In this document: positions 44,747-56,700 of the stretch, piece after piece
Position numbering within the stretch: position 1 is the first letter of the stretch
Layout of the letters: every line of letters begins with the position of its first letter
Assembly (NCBI GenBank): GCA_947561715.1
Contig: OX387203.1
Coordinates: 14,942,001-15,006,000, forward strand
Length of the DNA stretch: 64,000 nt
DNA from: Ascidia mentula
Lineage: Eukaryota > Chordata > Ascidiacea > Phlebobranchia > Ascidiidae
Direction: 5' to 3'
The notes under the pieces: generated by a model
The model's input: only the letters and a program-made list of their open reading frames with translations
The model's database searches: none
Told to the model about the DNA's origin: nothing
Position numbers and translations under genes: made by a program

Positions 44747-44824
44747 CTCGGCAACAATGTTTTGATGCAGATGTTCATCCACAGTCTGATGGTGATGTAC
44801 GTCACCAGCATGTAGGTGTAGGTT
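44747..44824 (-). pseudogene. Hybrid NLR exon 2/exon 1, unit 3
   Basis: Begins like exon 2 (NLHLHAGDVHHHQTVDEHLHQ) but then continues with the last codons of exon 1 (NIVAE) and its donor GAG|GTAAGC. This yields a 78-nt exon that ends in phase 0 instead of phase 1. It appears to be a recombination product of the two neighbouring exons. Confidence 0.55.
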
Positions 44825-45039
44825 CTGCAATGGAACTAACAAAAGTAACCAAACACACTAATATTAATCGTCCAAAAAGACAGCATGGTCGTTGAAATAT
44901 TCTGAAATCCAATACTGCTCTAAGCTACCCACATGCGTTTTGTTACGTGCAAAAAATAAAATCTGTCACTCACAAATGATTTTCTCCAACGCCTACCACC
45001 AGTACAGCAAATCTCAATATTCAAGAACAACAAGCTTAC

Positions 45040-45090
45040 CTCGGCAACAATGTTTTGTGAATTTTCTTCTTCTGTTTGTTGTTCGGCCAT
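45040..45090 (-). CDS. NLR exon 1, unit 3
   Basis: ATG at 45090, peptide MAEQQTEEENSQNIVAE, donor GAG|GTAAGC. It is intact, but the NLR it belongs to is disrupted downstream. Confidence 0.6.
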
Positions 45091-45670
45091 TCTTGGATTA
45101 GCAGGTGTAGCTTTGTATCGCAAGTACAGTATAGCAATATATTACACATATGTAGCCTACGGTGTGTAAAGATTTGTATATTATGCAATTCAAAAACACA
45201 CATACTCATGAACATAAAAGTAAACTAATGTATTGTAGATGCCAGAAAAAAACTGAAGTACACATATTTGGTCACTACAGTAAGCACTGCCAGGCAAAGT
45301 AAGCAAAACTATGGTTAATTTATTCAAGCCAGTATTGAAGATTGCAGGCAAGGAAAACGTTTGTTTCCGCCGTTCGGCATCTTGCGTTGAAATGATGGAA
45401 CTGACTGCTTGTAACTTGCTATAGTTTTACAAATTATTCTACAAGCAACACCAGGATTTAATGTAAGTAGTTGTAACTATGGGAATTCAACTTGTGTCAG
45501 TTCTCAAAGCAGGCACCGCATGTAAGAATGGTAGATGCTCTATAACCACCACACAGACGGGCGATAGAGATTTTCCCGTTTCATGCGTGGCTACTTTAAG
45601 AATGGTCCTCGCCCTTTCAGGTAATTGAGACGGGAAATGAGTCATGCGATTGGCAGCATTCAGTCAAAAG
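45091..45670. other. Region upstream of NLR exon 1, unit 3
   Basis: Would contain the NLR promoter. Part of it matches 20284-20480 of unit 2. No clear TATA box or other element could be defined by eye. Confidence 0.3.
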
Positions 45671-45847
45671 CAGTGGTGGAATTCAATTTTTTCGGCCGGT
45701 TCTATCACAAAAGTTATATTTTTCAGCGGGTTCTGTTACAAAAAGTCATATTGACAGCAACCAGTAATGCTAACCGGTTCGCTGATCTCATAAAATTTCG
45801 TGAGACAGTTCTATGAACCGGTGCGAACCGGCTGAATCCCAACACTG
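45671..45847. mobile_element. hAT MITE, unit 3 only
   Basis: Termini CAGTGGTGGAATTC and GAATCCCAACACTG are inverted repeats. The 8-bp flanks GTCAAAAG and GTCACAAA agree at six positions, consistent with an aged target duplication. It is 177 bp long and non-coding. Confidence 0.7.
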
Positions 45848-46887
45848 GTCACAAACCACAAGTAAATACATGTGGAGTTATCAGCTGTGTCGGCTGGGTA
45901 ATCCCCCGCTCGACCCACGTATACAATGTCGAATAAATATTCGCAACCTGAATATTTATCACAAAATCTATTCACCAAGGCGACAACTCTATGTATAAAA
46001 ACATTAACAAACTTCTGTCTACGGCACAACACATGCTTACCGACCCTAAGACACCATGCGTTAATATCACAAATTCGCCCCATTCCCTAATGACGCAACA
46101 AACAAAAAACTACTGCACGCCATACGAAAACACAGCAGTGGTGACGTCACAAAGCGCTACGTTTCGCTTTCAGTTTGTCATGATTCGAATTCCATTATGA
46201 AACTGAATCTGACGACGAAAAGGAAGGAATAAATTTGATATCTTTATGCATGGACTTCAGTATAATTTATACCAAGTACTGATGGTAGTGTAAGGTTTGA
46301 ACCTCACCAGCAAACCGTTGTTTCCCAAATAAACAGTTTATTATCAGGCTGTGGGAATAAATACCAAGCCGGCGAATAGCTTGTAGAGTCTCAATAGCAG
46401 TGTAACAGTAATACGATAGAACAAGTAGAATCGAATGGAATCAAATAGAATGCATTTACCGGTCTAAACTGGGCTTTTTAAAGCTCTCCATACTGAGAAC
46501 TGATTGGTCAATAATGTCACGTGATATCATGAGGCGCTTGAAGTAATATAATACAAGAACATAGGTGTGATGTGACATAAGCATAGGAGAACATTTTATG
46601 TGGTAAACAGGATGTTGAATGAATCACTTTACTCGAGAATATTCGATGGCTAAATCATTTGGGTCACATTATGGGATTATGCAGTAGGCCTACATATGCA
46701 AAGCTGTGCGCAAAACATTACGCAATTCAAGCACTGGTTTCTGTGACGTATGTTACAGTAGTTTAGCATTAGAAATGTTTGTGCACCAATCTGTCAGGAT
46801 GTTGTTGAGCTTGCATATTATAGCTGAATATTGAATTTTATACCATCTGCACGGACAGTGTGAAGTTCTTAACAGTGCAATTCACTA
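45848..46887. other. Unit 3-specific DNA, possible solo-LTR-like segment
   Basis: No gene is recognised. A segment at about 46290-46560, starting TGTAAGGTTTGAACC with AATAAA-type signals, looks like LTR sequence, but I could not find matching ends or a target duplication. Confidence 0.25.
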
Positions 46888-47279
46888 TGGGCGGCCAGAA
46901 GGGTCACAATTCGTCTGAATCAACACGTTGCTTATTTAACCAACATGTTACTTATTTAACTAACATGTTGCTTATTAAGCCACGTTTTGGTTGACGCCAG
47001 AAGGGTCAAAATTCACACGTTACTTATTTAACCAACATGTTGCTTATTAAGCCACGTGTTGGTTGACGCCAGAAGGGTCAAAATTCACACGTTGCTTATT
47101 TAACCAAAATGTTGCTTATTTAACCAACATGTTGCTTATTTAACGAACATGTTGCTTAAATAAGCAACGTGTGAATTTGGACTCTTCCGGCGCCAAGTAA
47201 CACGTTGCTTAACAAGCAACACGTTGGTTAAATAAGCAACGTGTTGATTTAGACGAAATATGACCCTTCTGGCCGCCCA
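46888..47279. mobile_element. TA-flanked MITE with internal repeats
   Basis: Ends TGGGCGGCCAGAAGGGTCA and TGACCCTTCTGGCCGCCCA are perfect inverted repeats bounded by TA. The interior consists of direct and inverted copies of AACATGTTGCTTATTTAACC and CACGTTGCTTA. It resembles Tc1/mariner-class MITEs. It is found only in unit 3. Confidence 0.8.
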
Positions 47280-47604
47280 TAATTCACAAACAACATAAAT
47301 AACAAACTTACTTGTCAGCACAAGAATATCAAAAACGACTGTTAGCATAAGGTAATCATATTTGCATAAGCGCAATTTCGGACACAGTAATTTCAGTTAC
47401 GTTAACAAATTTTGGCTTTAAAAACCATTTGAGACCTTTCAGACACTTGACCTTCGCAACTAAAGAATGATACTTAGTTCAGATGTTATTATAAGAGGTT
47501 GAGAGGTACCATCTTCAAAATTCCGGTCATTTCCACTGACACAGGAATTAAACTGCCAATTTTCGTAAATGTCCGGACGACTGGAAACTCTAAACATACA
47601 GGCT

Positions 47605-48825
47605 ACACAATTGTTATTCATAGTTTCGATTACGCGTCATCAATGGTTCAAACATCACAATGCTGCAGGTAAAGATTGGCTGAAAATGCATTGGTTTAGA
47701 TAAGAGCTATTTACTAAAACGTGTGTAGCGCAGGCATAGATCCTTTTGTGGGAAAACTGTTACGTTTAGGTAAAGCAGAATTTGTCGAAGAATGTAAGTA
47801 CCAGACATCAAAAACAAAAACTTTTTCGTATAGGCGAAGAAAACATCTTTAATTAACGGCTACCAGCGCGTGTGGCCCCAACTTTCGCTGTTGTGGGCGT
47901 TTTTACTGCGGTGAATAAATCTTGATCATATTGAAACTGAAAGTAGACTGATACTAAAGCTTATCTGTTATGTTTTTTTGTTGGTGCGTACAACTAAGTT
48001 AGGAAAATTTCGTAAATTTTATAATCTTTTGCAAAACGTTCTCAAGTGACCTAGGGCAGGGATTCTCAAACCGGGGTCCGCAACGACTGCACTGGGGTCC
48101 GTAACGACAACCCCGCAAAAAACAATTGCTACGTTTTATACAGTGCGTAAGTAGTAATCATAACTGGAGTGGTTTCGTAAGCTTTACAATACGTACATTT
48201 TACATTTACTCTACTTTTGAATGGTTCTTACACTATCCTTGTATCTTACGATTTCAAACTTGTTTACAATTTTTTTTCTTTTACTATGCGTCTATGACGT
48301 AAGAATTCACCCTAATCGCCATTGTTGATATTGTTTGTGGAATTCCCAACGCTGATTACGTTGCAAAATGATATGACGTAAGACAGGGGGTCCGAGAAAA
48401 ACAGGTTCACAAAATGAGGTCCACGGCCGAAAAAGTTTGGGAATCCATGACCTAGAGAATTAGGAGAACACGTTGATCATTTGATTTGGAGCCTTTTGTT
48501 TCATATGCTGCAATTTTGCCATGTAACGATACACTAAACGCGCACATCAATGCAATGCAGCTACAAGACGCGCAAGTTGCGGTTAATTCCAGATATTTTT
48601 CTTCGAATAAATAAAAATTTTTGTTTTTGTTGCTTGGTACTTACAATTTTCGACAATTTCTGCTTTGCCTAAACGTAATAGTTTTCCCACAAAAGGATTT
48701 AGGGCTGCGCTACACACGTTTTAGTAAAATACTCCTATCTAATCCTATGCATTTTTAGTCAATATATACCTGAAGCATTGTAACGTCAGACCCATTGTGA
48801 CGCGAAGTCGGAACCATAAATACTT
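47605..48825. mobile_element. Large foldback element carrying a nested MITE
   Basis: Left arm (about 47620-47880) and right arm (about 48530-48810) are inverted copies. Shared blocks include ACTAAAACGTGTGTAGCGCA and CCTTTTGTGGGAAAACT. A hAT MITE (48057-48449) sits in the central part. No coding frame is seen. Confidence 0.7.
48057..48449. mobile_element. hAT MITE nested in foldback element
   Basis: Ends CAGGGATTCTCAAACC and GTTTGGGAATCCATG are inverted repeats. The flanks ACCTAGGG and ACCTAGAG form an 8-bp target duplication with one mismatch. It inserted after the foldback element was in place. Confidence 0.8.
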
Positions 48826-49480
48826 CGAAAATATCTGAAAACCAGCATTGTTAAGTGAACAAACACATATTACACTGTACTTTGTTATATTATTTAATAA
48901 TGTTTTGAAGTAGCCTAGTTTTTTAGACGCAATCACAAACCTTTTCAACGATGGTTTGTTTAAAGTTGATATTAGAAGAGATACCTATTTAACTCCATCA
49001 ACGCGTACTGCTCCGTTAATCTGTGTGGTATTTCCAATTACCTGTGGTGGGAAATATCCGTCAACCTGTGTGCGCCCGTGCAAAACACGGAAATTACGTT
49101 TCCTTTTAAGTGTAAGGCAGTTTAGTTGTGATGCGTCATTGCAGAACATCTACAGTGGAAGAGTTAGAAAACATATGCAATAGCACATGTAGCTGATTAT
49201 TGGGCGATTTCTAACGTAGGCGCCAGGCTGCGGAAATCAACTTACCAGTGGGCGTTGAAGCTATGAATGACTAAACCTGCTGGAGGCATAGCAACAAAAA
49301 CAGAACTCTTTTAACAACCAATTTGTGGTGAAATAACATCACGTCCCGACCCAACACTATTGGTTCCCAGTTACTTTGCTTGGCCATAATGTCACCTCTA
49401 CTGTGGTTCGTCACCATTCGTTCCTACCTATTTTGGTCCCTAACGAATCGACGTCAAATGCAAAGAACCACAAAGTAGAA
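48826..49480. other. Unit 3 DNA before P2, no recognised gene
   Basis: A fragment near 48870-48960 resembles the unit segment at 1790-1850 (TGTACTTTGTTATATTATTT and GATGGTTTGTTTAAA). The rest is unassigned. Confidence 0.3.
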
Positions 49481-49613
49481 GATTTCCTGGTTAGTTAACC
49501 GACAAGACCATATCGCAAGCTGCACTTCGGAATGGGACGATCACGCCGTGTCATGCAAGAGCATAAAGCGTTGTCTGATTACGGTTGTAGAGATCCCCCA
49601 CATCAGTGATTCC

Positions 49614-49831
49614 CAACCTTCTTGTGTTCGCGTACGACTTGGAGGTAAAACAATTTCATCGCGTTCCACCTAGTTAAGTGTGACAAAGTAACCTAGAGGA
49701 TGAAGTAACAAACATTTAAACATTTTGGGATCATTTACGGCTTTTCCAATTCGAACAATATCCGCTAATTACGGAAAGGTGCTCGCGTACCACCTGGAAT
49801 GCCGTCGCGTACCACCGGTTGGAAAACACTG
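49614..49831. mobile_element. hAT MITE, unit 3 copy
   Basis: Orthologous to 21035-21218: ends CAGTGATTCCCAACC and GGTTGGAAAACACTG, with a diverged target duplication (CCCACAT / CCCTATACGT region). Its interior is 34 bp longer than the unit 2 copy. Confidence 0.8.
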
Positions 49832-50123
49832 CCCTATACGTATGTGGAAGATCTGGAAAGTCGTGCGCTAGCTCACCAGTGTATCCTGTCAACATTACGC
49901 GCGTCGGTTTCAACAAAAATTCCCCACATATATTCAGAGAACAGTTGTCGGAAAAGGAACATTACAACGTAACGACGCTAGTTAGTGCACACCAGTTTAG
50001 TTGTGTCAATGCAGACAAGAAGATCATGTTGATCCAATCTTCAACCGCAAAGCTTAACCATTTTGTTAATAAGTTCTGAACTTTAATCAAATACACAAGT
50101 ACAATCGCACACAGCAGACACAA

Positions 50124-52897
50124 TCAGTAATGTTGGCAATATTTGTCAAGCACTCGGAAAAATCGAACGTCGCTCATAAACTGTTCATCAGTTGGTCTCA
50201 GTCGCATTTTGAAGTAAAGCCAACGAACATAGCTTGACACCCTCGTGTAAATCCCAGGTTTATTTACGTTTCCACAACCGATGCCCCAACTTGTGATACC
50301 CCAGATAGTGTGACGTGTCGTGTTCGGGTCTAAACATGCCAAAGGACCCCCACTGTCACCCCGACACGTGTCAGTGCCATCTTTCTGGAAAACAAAAGTG
50401 CCAACAGTTTATAAAAAAATGCGATTACTAAGTTAAAAATTTTTTTTGTACAGTTGCCCAAAGTGTCTATATTACACGTGCGAGCCACAATAACCGAAAA
50501 TGTACGTTTGGTTCAATTGCTGAGCAAACAACACGAAAAATACACAAGTGCTTCAGGCAAAAAAACTACCTGCAAATGCAAAAGTTAAAACAGACATCGA
50601 ACAATCGCAACAACAACAAAAATTACAAAACGTTGCATTCTAAACTAAACAGGAAAGCTAGAGGTGTTTGATAGATTAACTTTAAAAGGCAGCATGGGTA
50701 TTGAAATTTTTTGTTCTCACCGCAGCGCACATCATGGAGTGCTTAAGGTAGTCAACACCGAGCAGTCGGCTGCAATTCTCGTTGGGAAATATGCTCACTG
50801 GCGCCTGCTGGAGGCAGGGTGGATAATCCATGGGGTTAACTGCCGAACAACAAGCATGTTGTGATGTGATTCTTAAAGGATGTGGTTGGCAAGACTTTAG
50901 CAAGTTTCGTCAACACTGCATCACAGTGTTCGTTGTTGTAACTGACAAATGTTATATATGCCGACCGTAGATTGAATGCGCTGTACTATGAAATTGTACC
51001 GACAGAATACAGAGGTTAATTCATAACGCGCAGGTGTTTGTGGAAAGATTTGGGAAAAGAAACTTGAAGTTTTCAAAAACCCTTGTCCATGTGCAAAATA
51101 CTGAAGTGAATAACCTTGAATTAGAGGCCAAAACCTAAATTGTTAAACAGACATTTGAAACACGACATGTTTTTATCATCAGTGCTGTATTACATAATTA
51201 TAAGCTGCATCGAATGCATCGCCTATACATTCACAGGCTGGCAGGCGGATGGAAAGGCAATTTTGAAACGTGTTTGAAAATAGTCCGGCATTCCAGTTTT
51301 ATTCAAAAACCCTTATCTAATAACGTAACTGTCGACAAGCATCTGTTAAAGCGACTCATGCACAGAAAAACATAAAAAACTTACAGTGTCTGGGACCATG
51401 CGCCCCCCACCCAGATATTCCACATCGAGATTGTGACGAAAACTGGTTTTGTCCGAGAGGCAAACATGCTGGACGCACAAATCGACTGCAACCATAGAAA
51501 TAAGTTTAAAATGAAACAATGATATCTCCACATGATATTTAATAACTCCTAGCTTCGGGCGTATTACGTTTACGTTGTGTAAAAACCAAGGCAATGCATT
51601 CTAATTTGGAATGTACCAGGTCCCTTGTGAATTTATCTTACTTGAATGAAACGCATTGTCTCAATTTAATCAACGCCAAGTCGTTGGTTGGATTCGAATG
51701 ATACGAGTAGTAAGGATGTCTGCAAACCTCTTCAATATCTAGGTCACGTGAATCCTCTACGCCCTCTGATTGGCTGAATTGGAGTCCGTCACGGTTGTAG
51801 TAATCGCCCACCCGAACGATCGTCTCATTGGTGAACCTGTAACCATGGAAATGGTTCCCATGGTAATTTGTTTTAACTCTATGGCACTCCACACCAACAA
51901 TGAAATTGTTTAAGACCTTATTTCGTGATATCCTTATGTACAAAATGAACTTGATAGCTGGAAGCATTATTGTTCATAGGAGGTCTGTGGACCCCAAATG
52001 GAAAACCTTGTTGTCGGAAATCAAACTTAAAATCGACACCAAATTCTCACAACGTGCACCGAAATGCAAACTTTTTACGAGCCTGGATCCGTCTGGAACT
52101 TTGTCCTAATTTATTCCATCACGAAAGAACTTCGGAAATTACTCACGATTTCGAACTGGATTCCACACAATGTGCGGCTGTGGGGACGTAATATCTGTTG
52201 ATGAGAGTTCCTCCGCAAGAGTGAGGGGTGCGGCCTCTTAATGGATACTTCTTACGTATGGAAACCTGTAAGAATGATAAAAATACCTCGAACACTTGAT
52301 GTAAACACGAAGATATTAAGCTTATAGTGGCTCTTAACCGGTGAAAAATTTACTAGTAGGGGGAAATTATGGGTTTGTGGGTTATTAGTCGGCACCGAAA
52401 TATACAAAAGTAGTTACAAGAGAAATATTATGATCTGTATTTACTGTGTGTCGTGTGGTTTTTGGCAATTGGTCATGCCATGCGGCCGAAAAAGTAAAAA
52501 AAGGATAACAGATATAGCAAAAAAGCAATCTTTAAATTCTACATTTAAAAATTTGAATACTGGTGGGAAAAAGGGATTCCGATTAAATTTAAGGTGGGAA
52601 ATAAGATGAAAAATGGTTAAGAACCAGCACTGTTACAGACACACGTGCACATGGAAGTAAGCTTTTATGAAAGCCGGCATCTGACTGACAGCGAATATAA
52701 GGCATGGCTTTTGAAATGAGCTCTCCTATAATTGTACGTTTCTACATAACTTTGCAAATCTCCCATAAAATCATTTACCTGCCACGGCTGACTCCCGGGG
52801 TTGGCGTTGACCCCTTCCAATATTCTCAATCCGTCTTTGACCTCAGGACAGAAAGCCGGAACAGGAATATCGGTGGTGGCTCCTTGCAGTTTGCTAC
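50124..52897 (-). CDS. Trypsin-like serine protease P2, unit 3 (intact)
   Basis: Six exons with GT-AG borders and matching phases: 52779-52897, 52147-52265, 51642-51836, 51385-51485, 50721-50839 and 50124-50384. At least one upstream exon, with start codon and signal peptide, is not identified. A propeptide Cys (VPAFCPEV) precedes activation site R|ILEGVNANPGSQPWQ. The triad is His in TAAHC, Asp in NDLALIKL and Ser in CRGDSGGP. Asp189 (GTDTC), Gly216 (SWGIGC) and Gly226 (KPG) predict cleavage after Arg/Lys. A C-terminal tail of about 25 residues follows VRWLYFKM. It is probably a secreted chymotrypsin-fold (S1) protease. The 914 nt found encode 303 residues. Confidence 0.85.
52325..52632. mobile_element. 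hAT-like MITE in P2 intron, unit 3
   Basis: Ortholog of the insertion at 24094-24401, in the intron between the activation-site exon and the His exon. Its presence in both units dates it before their duplication. Confidence 0.6.
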
Positions 52898-54110
52898 CTG
52901 GGAATATACGAACAAAATATACTGGCTGTTGATAAGACGTTGAATAAAGTTGACAACACAAATGACACGTTTGACCGAGTTGTGCATCCCCGTAATAAAT
53001 TGTGGAAAACTTCGTACAGCTAACCTCAATCTTGGTCAGTTAAAAGCCGAAAATGTTCCGTCCTTTGCGAGTTGTAAACAGCAATGTGGTTGGTTTCTCT
53101 AATGGAAAGCAATCTTCACGTAATTCTAAACAGCAGAGAGCAACTACATGAAAATCTTTTAAAATCTCAAACTTTTTCCGAAAAGAGTTAACATTGTTGA
53201 ATATTCAGCAATTATAGTATTATAAGTATTGAATATAAATTGTCTTTACATATCACAAAGCCAGTTATCTTTTGGTAGAAAGCATTATCCATTCTTTTCC
53301 AGTTACAAATGCATTACTTTTTCGACCCAACATTTAAGCATAGTCAATACATATATATTTTGCACTATATTGTATACAATAACAAACTAACGTAAGCTTA
53401 CGGTAAGACGTAGGTAAGAGCTCCGTTATAATATATCATGATCGATATGGTGTGAATACGAATAATGATTTGAAACTTAGTCCCTCTGCTTAATCTTGCC
53501 CTGCCCAGACGACAAAAAGGCCTTGCACTCCATTCATTTCCAGTTGGTCCGTTCTTGATGATTAGCTGTGTGTTACATACAAAGCGAAACCATTACAACC
53601 AGCAAGTTTATTCAATTCAATGTTTTACAGTATGATAGTTTGTATTATGATAATCTCCCGATAGCAATATACCCAACAGAAACACATTCTACTTGAATAA
53701 GATATACTTATGATGTTTAAAGCATAGGCGGTATATATATTTTTGAAATATATCAATTGAAAAGCTTGTGAAATACCTACTCCGGATTTATTACAGAACT
53801 TGCTACAGTAAGTTGAAAGTTCGTTCAATTTATTGTAACCTTTTCCAGCTACCAATGGCATATTCAAATTAGAATGGCTTGACAGCGCCATCTAGCGGAT
53901 AAACCAACAGATGACACTAAAACATACGAACTTATTGTTCTTGTTAATTCTTTGGTTTTAAATGGTTTGTTCATGCCAAAATAACTTTTTGTGAAGTACA
54001 TTGTTAGTTATCTGATTTAATCTTGCAACTCACAGCTAGGTTTGAAGCAAGGAAAATGTTTAAACCCCTCTGGACTCGTGCAAGCAAAGGAAACTTTCGG
54101 CACAGGAAAT

Positions 54111-54167
54111 TCGTGCAGAGCATAATGGATTAGCGATCCATCGTCTTAACCACTCGGCCACCTCGTC
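54111..54167 (-). pseudogene. tRNA-Ser(GCT)-derived fragment, unit 4
   Basis: Paralogue with GACGAGG, A-box TGGCCGAGTGG and anticodon GCT. It shares the same loss of the T-arm, which shows that the loss predates the unit duplications. Confidence 0.6.
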
Positions 54168-54801
54168 GTCCGAAACCTGTAGTTAAATGAAATATTTCTT
54201 GTCTTGTAAAAACTACTTTAGTTTGGTTTAATATTGTCGTATACGATAAATTGCACTTACATAAACTTGATAGATGGTTTCCCACATCCTTCGATAGTTC
54301 AGTTGGTGCGGCGGTAGAGTTTATCACAAATACATCTGAAGTACACAGCATTTTAGGTAAAAGTACTTTTGAAAAAGAATGCTTTGGAATAACTAGTTTC
54401 ACAAGATATGTTTCTTCCTAAGTATTACAAATGCCTTCACTATATTTAGTAAATGGAAAGCACGAAAGCTTTTCCATTCAAGGTTAGCAATTGTTGCAGG
54501 CGTGAACAATCTTTTTGCACTGTTTTGGTCAACTTTGCCTATCTTAAAAAAGTACAGTACATAATAAACGTGCTGTGTTCAGATCGCATTACCTTAGGCA
54601 ACTTGGCCATCCTGTCTATACACTGCACTTTTATATTATTTAATGGTTAGAAGTAGTTTTTAAGGCGCAATTACAAACTTTGCAAATAATGATTTGTTTA
54701 AAATTATTTCATCCTGGACAATTAAATGCCTTGTTGGTTTTGAAACTATAAAACTGTCAAAATCACATCAAAAAAAAACACACAAACCGGCGCAGTCTCA
54801 A

Positions 54802-56106
54802 TCAATAATGTTGGGAATATTTGTCAGGAATCTGATAAGATCGAACAAAGCTTGATACCCTCGTGTAAATCCCAGGTTTGTTTACGTTTCCACAACCGAT
54901 GCCCCAACTTGTGATACCCCAGATAGTGTGACATGTCGTGTTGGGGTCTAAATATGCCAAAGGACCCCCACTGTCACCCCTACACGTGTGTCAGTGCCGT
55001 CGTTCTGAAAAACAAGATTGGAAATTGTTTGTGGAAATATTTTCAGATAAACAAGAATGACTCGATTTTACCATACAGTAGCTAACAGTGGAAAAAGAAA
55101 ATTTCCACTCTTACTGCAGTAAACATTGTCAGGCTCAAACAGCCAAGTAGGCGACTGCAATTCTCATGGACGAATATACTCACTGGCGCCACTGGTGGCC
55201 ATTTTTTTGCTGGACGTGCTGCGATTAATTGGAAAATGGTGATTTGTTCATTCTTCTAAAAATGAAATGAGATTTTTGTTTTTATTACTGTTGTCATAGA
55301 TGTCACTTGTATCTTGTTCAATGTTAATACATAAATATAAAAGAAATAGGGTAAGTTTGTACAGCGCCGAAAAGTTTTCAAGTAACATGTGCTTTGTATA
55401 ATTTCATCTTTTAACATTACCCCAATGAACAATTATATCCAGAAACATAGAAAACTTCCTGCACCCCGCATTCCCCAACCAGATATTCCATACTCATATT
55501 GTGACGAAAACTGGTTTTGTCCAAGAGGCAAACATGCTGACTGCATAAATCCACTGCAAACATAGAAATAGGTTGGTAATGGGACAGAAAAGTCCATGGA
55601 TTACATTTGAATAAAATTGTGATTCTGTACTAAAATCCAAGCTGACATACTGATTATATAGAGAGAATATTCAAATTTAGAAAAAGTGAGATCATGTGTA
55701 GAACGACATTGTCCCCGTAGACTTTTCACTTGAATGATTTGCAACAGTATAGTTGGAAATGATCACATAGTGAGGTTTTCCTCTTCAATAATTAGGTCGT
55801 GTCAATCCTCTGATTTGTAGTAACCTGTAACCACCCACCCTGGGCCCCGATCGCTGGTTTCATTGGATAACAGAACACCATGGAAACAGCTCAATAATAC
55901 TATTTGTTGTTTTAGAAGTTAATCAAAAAACATCAGCAAATCAATCCTTGAGACTGGCTTATGTACGAAATGTTTTTTTATGAAACAGATTGCACACAAG
56001 AAACACTCACATTTGAGGTGAATTTAACACAATGTGAAGCTGTAAGAAGGTAATGTCAAGTTTGGGGTTTACAGCATGTTAGTGGATGTCTCCAATGTAT
56101 GGAAAC
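54802..56106 (-). pseudogene. Trypsin-like protease pseudogene P1, unit 4
   Basis: This is the best-preserved P1 copy. Exon 6 (54802-55004) keeps the catalytic-Ser segment, but a 2-bp insertion just before it shifts the frame. Exon 5 is at about 55115-55209. Exon 4 (about 55460-55556) reads ACLPLGQNQFSSQ then YEYGISGWG, so the Cys that normally precedes GISGWG is Tyr. Its donor site is no longer GT. Exon 2 (about 56005-56106) reads LTASHC. It is a dead paralogue of the gene at 50124-52897. Confidence 0.7.
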
Positions 56107-56700
56107 CTGTTGAAATTGAAAAAGTAAATTAGTTTTCTTGATGTTATGTGAATATCACATATCTTGCACACTTGCATAGAATGTCACCATTAACTAACTT
56201 AAAAGTGTTTCTTCGGTTTGACGTTGTAACACTTAAATCATTTTTACCTGTTGTCATTTTTGACAAACAAGTTGCAGATTTTAACAACTTTTTGTTAGCT
56301 TTTAAACTGGGTTAAAATATAATCAATCAGATTATTCATCAATACTTCATTATTTTGTAACAATTAAATAACAATGACTTATATCAATGGTGGGGAAGGT
56401 CTAAAAACATAACCTTGTCTTAGAAAATTCATAAAATATCATTTATGCAAAACTTTTTGTGTTAATTAAAAGCAATACTGCTTACCGTATGTTTGTCATC
56501 TTTCATTGCCATTTTCTGTTATGAGTAAGATTGCATTCTAACGGAGTGTGTTTAACTTCTAATACTACAATATGGGTGTTTTTTACCCAGGATTGCAGAG
56601 AAGTATTGGTGTTTACAACAACTAAATTATTTCCAGTCGTTATTTTCCAATCCTCAGGTTGGCATCGCTATGACTCTGCAAAAACAATTATATCTTTTCA

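Larger units (their letters stand above)
24848..53078. repeat. Tandem array unit 3 (NACHT lost, LTR element gained)
   Basis: This unit is 28.2 kb long. Without the 11.1-kb LTR insertion (30751-41833) it is about 17.1 kb. That similarity to unit 2 is partly coincidence: the NACHT-to-LRR part of the NLR is deleted at about 30438, while about 4.3 kb of DNA at 45150-49480 has no counterpart in unit 2. It also has extra N-terminal NLR exons (44269-45090) and the best-preserved P2 protease (50124-52897). Confidence 0.85.

Noticed and set aside
46290-46560. Possible solo LTR of another retroelement
   Set aside because: The TG...CA ends and a target duplication could not be found; left only as a low-confidence remark.
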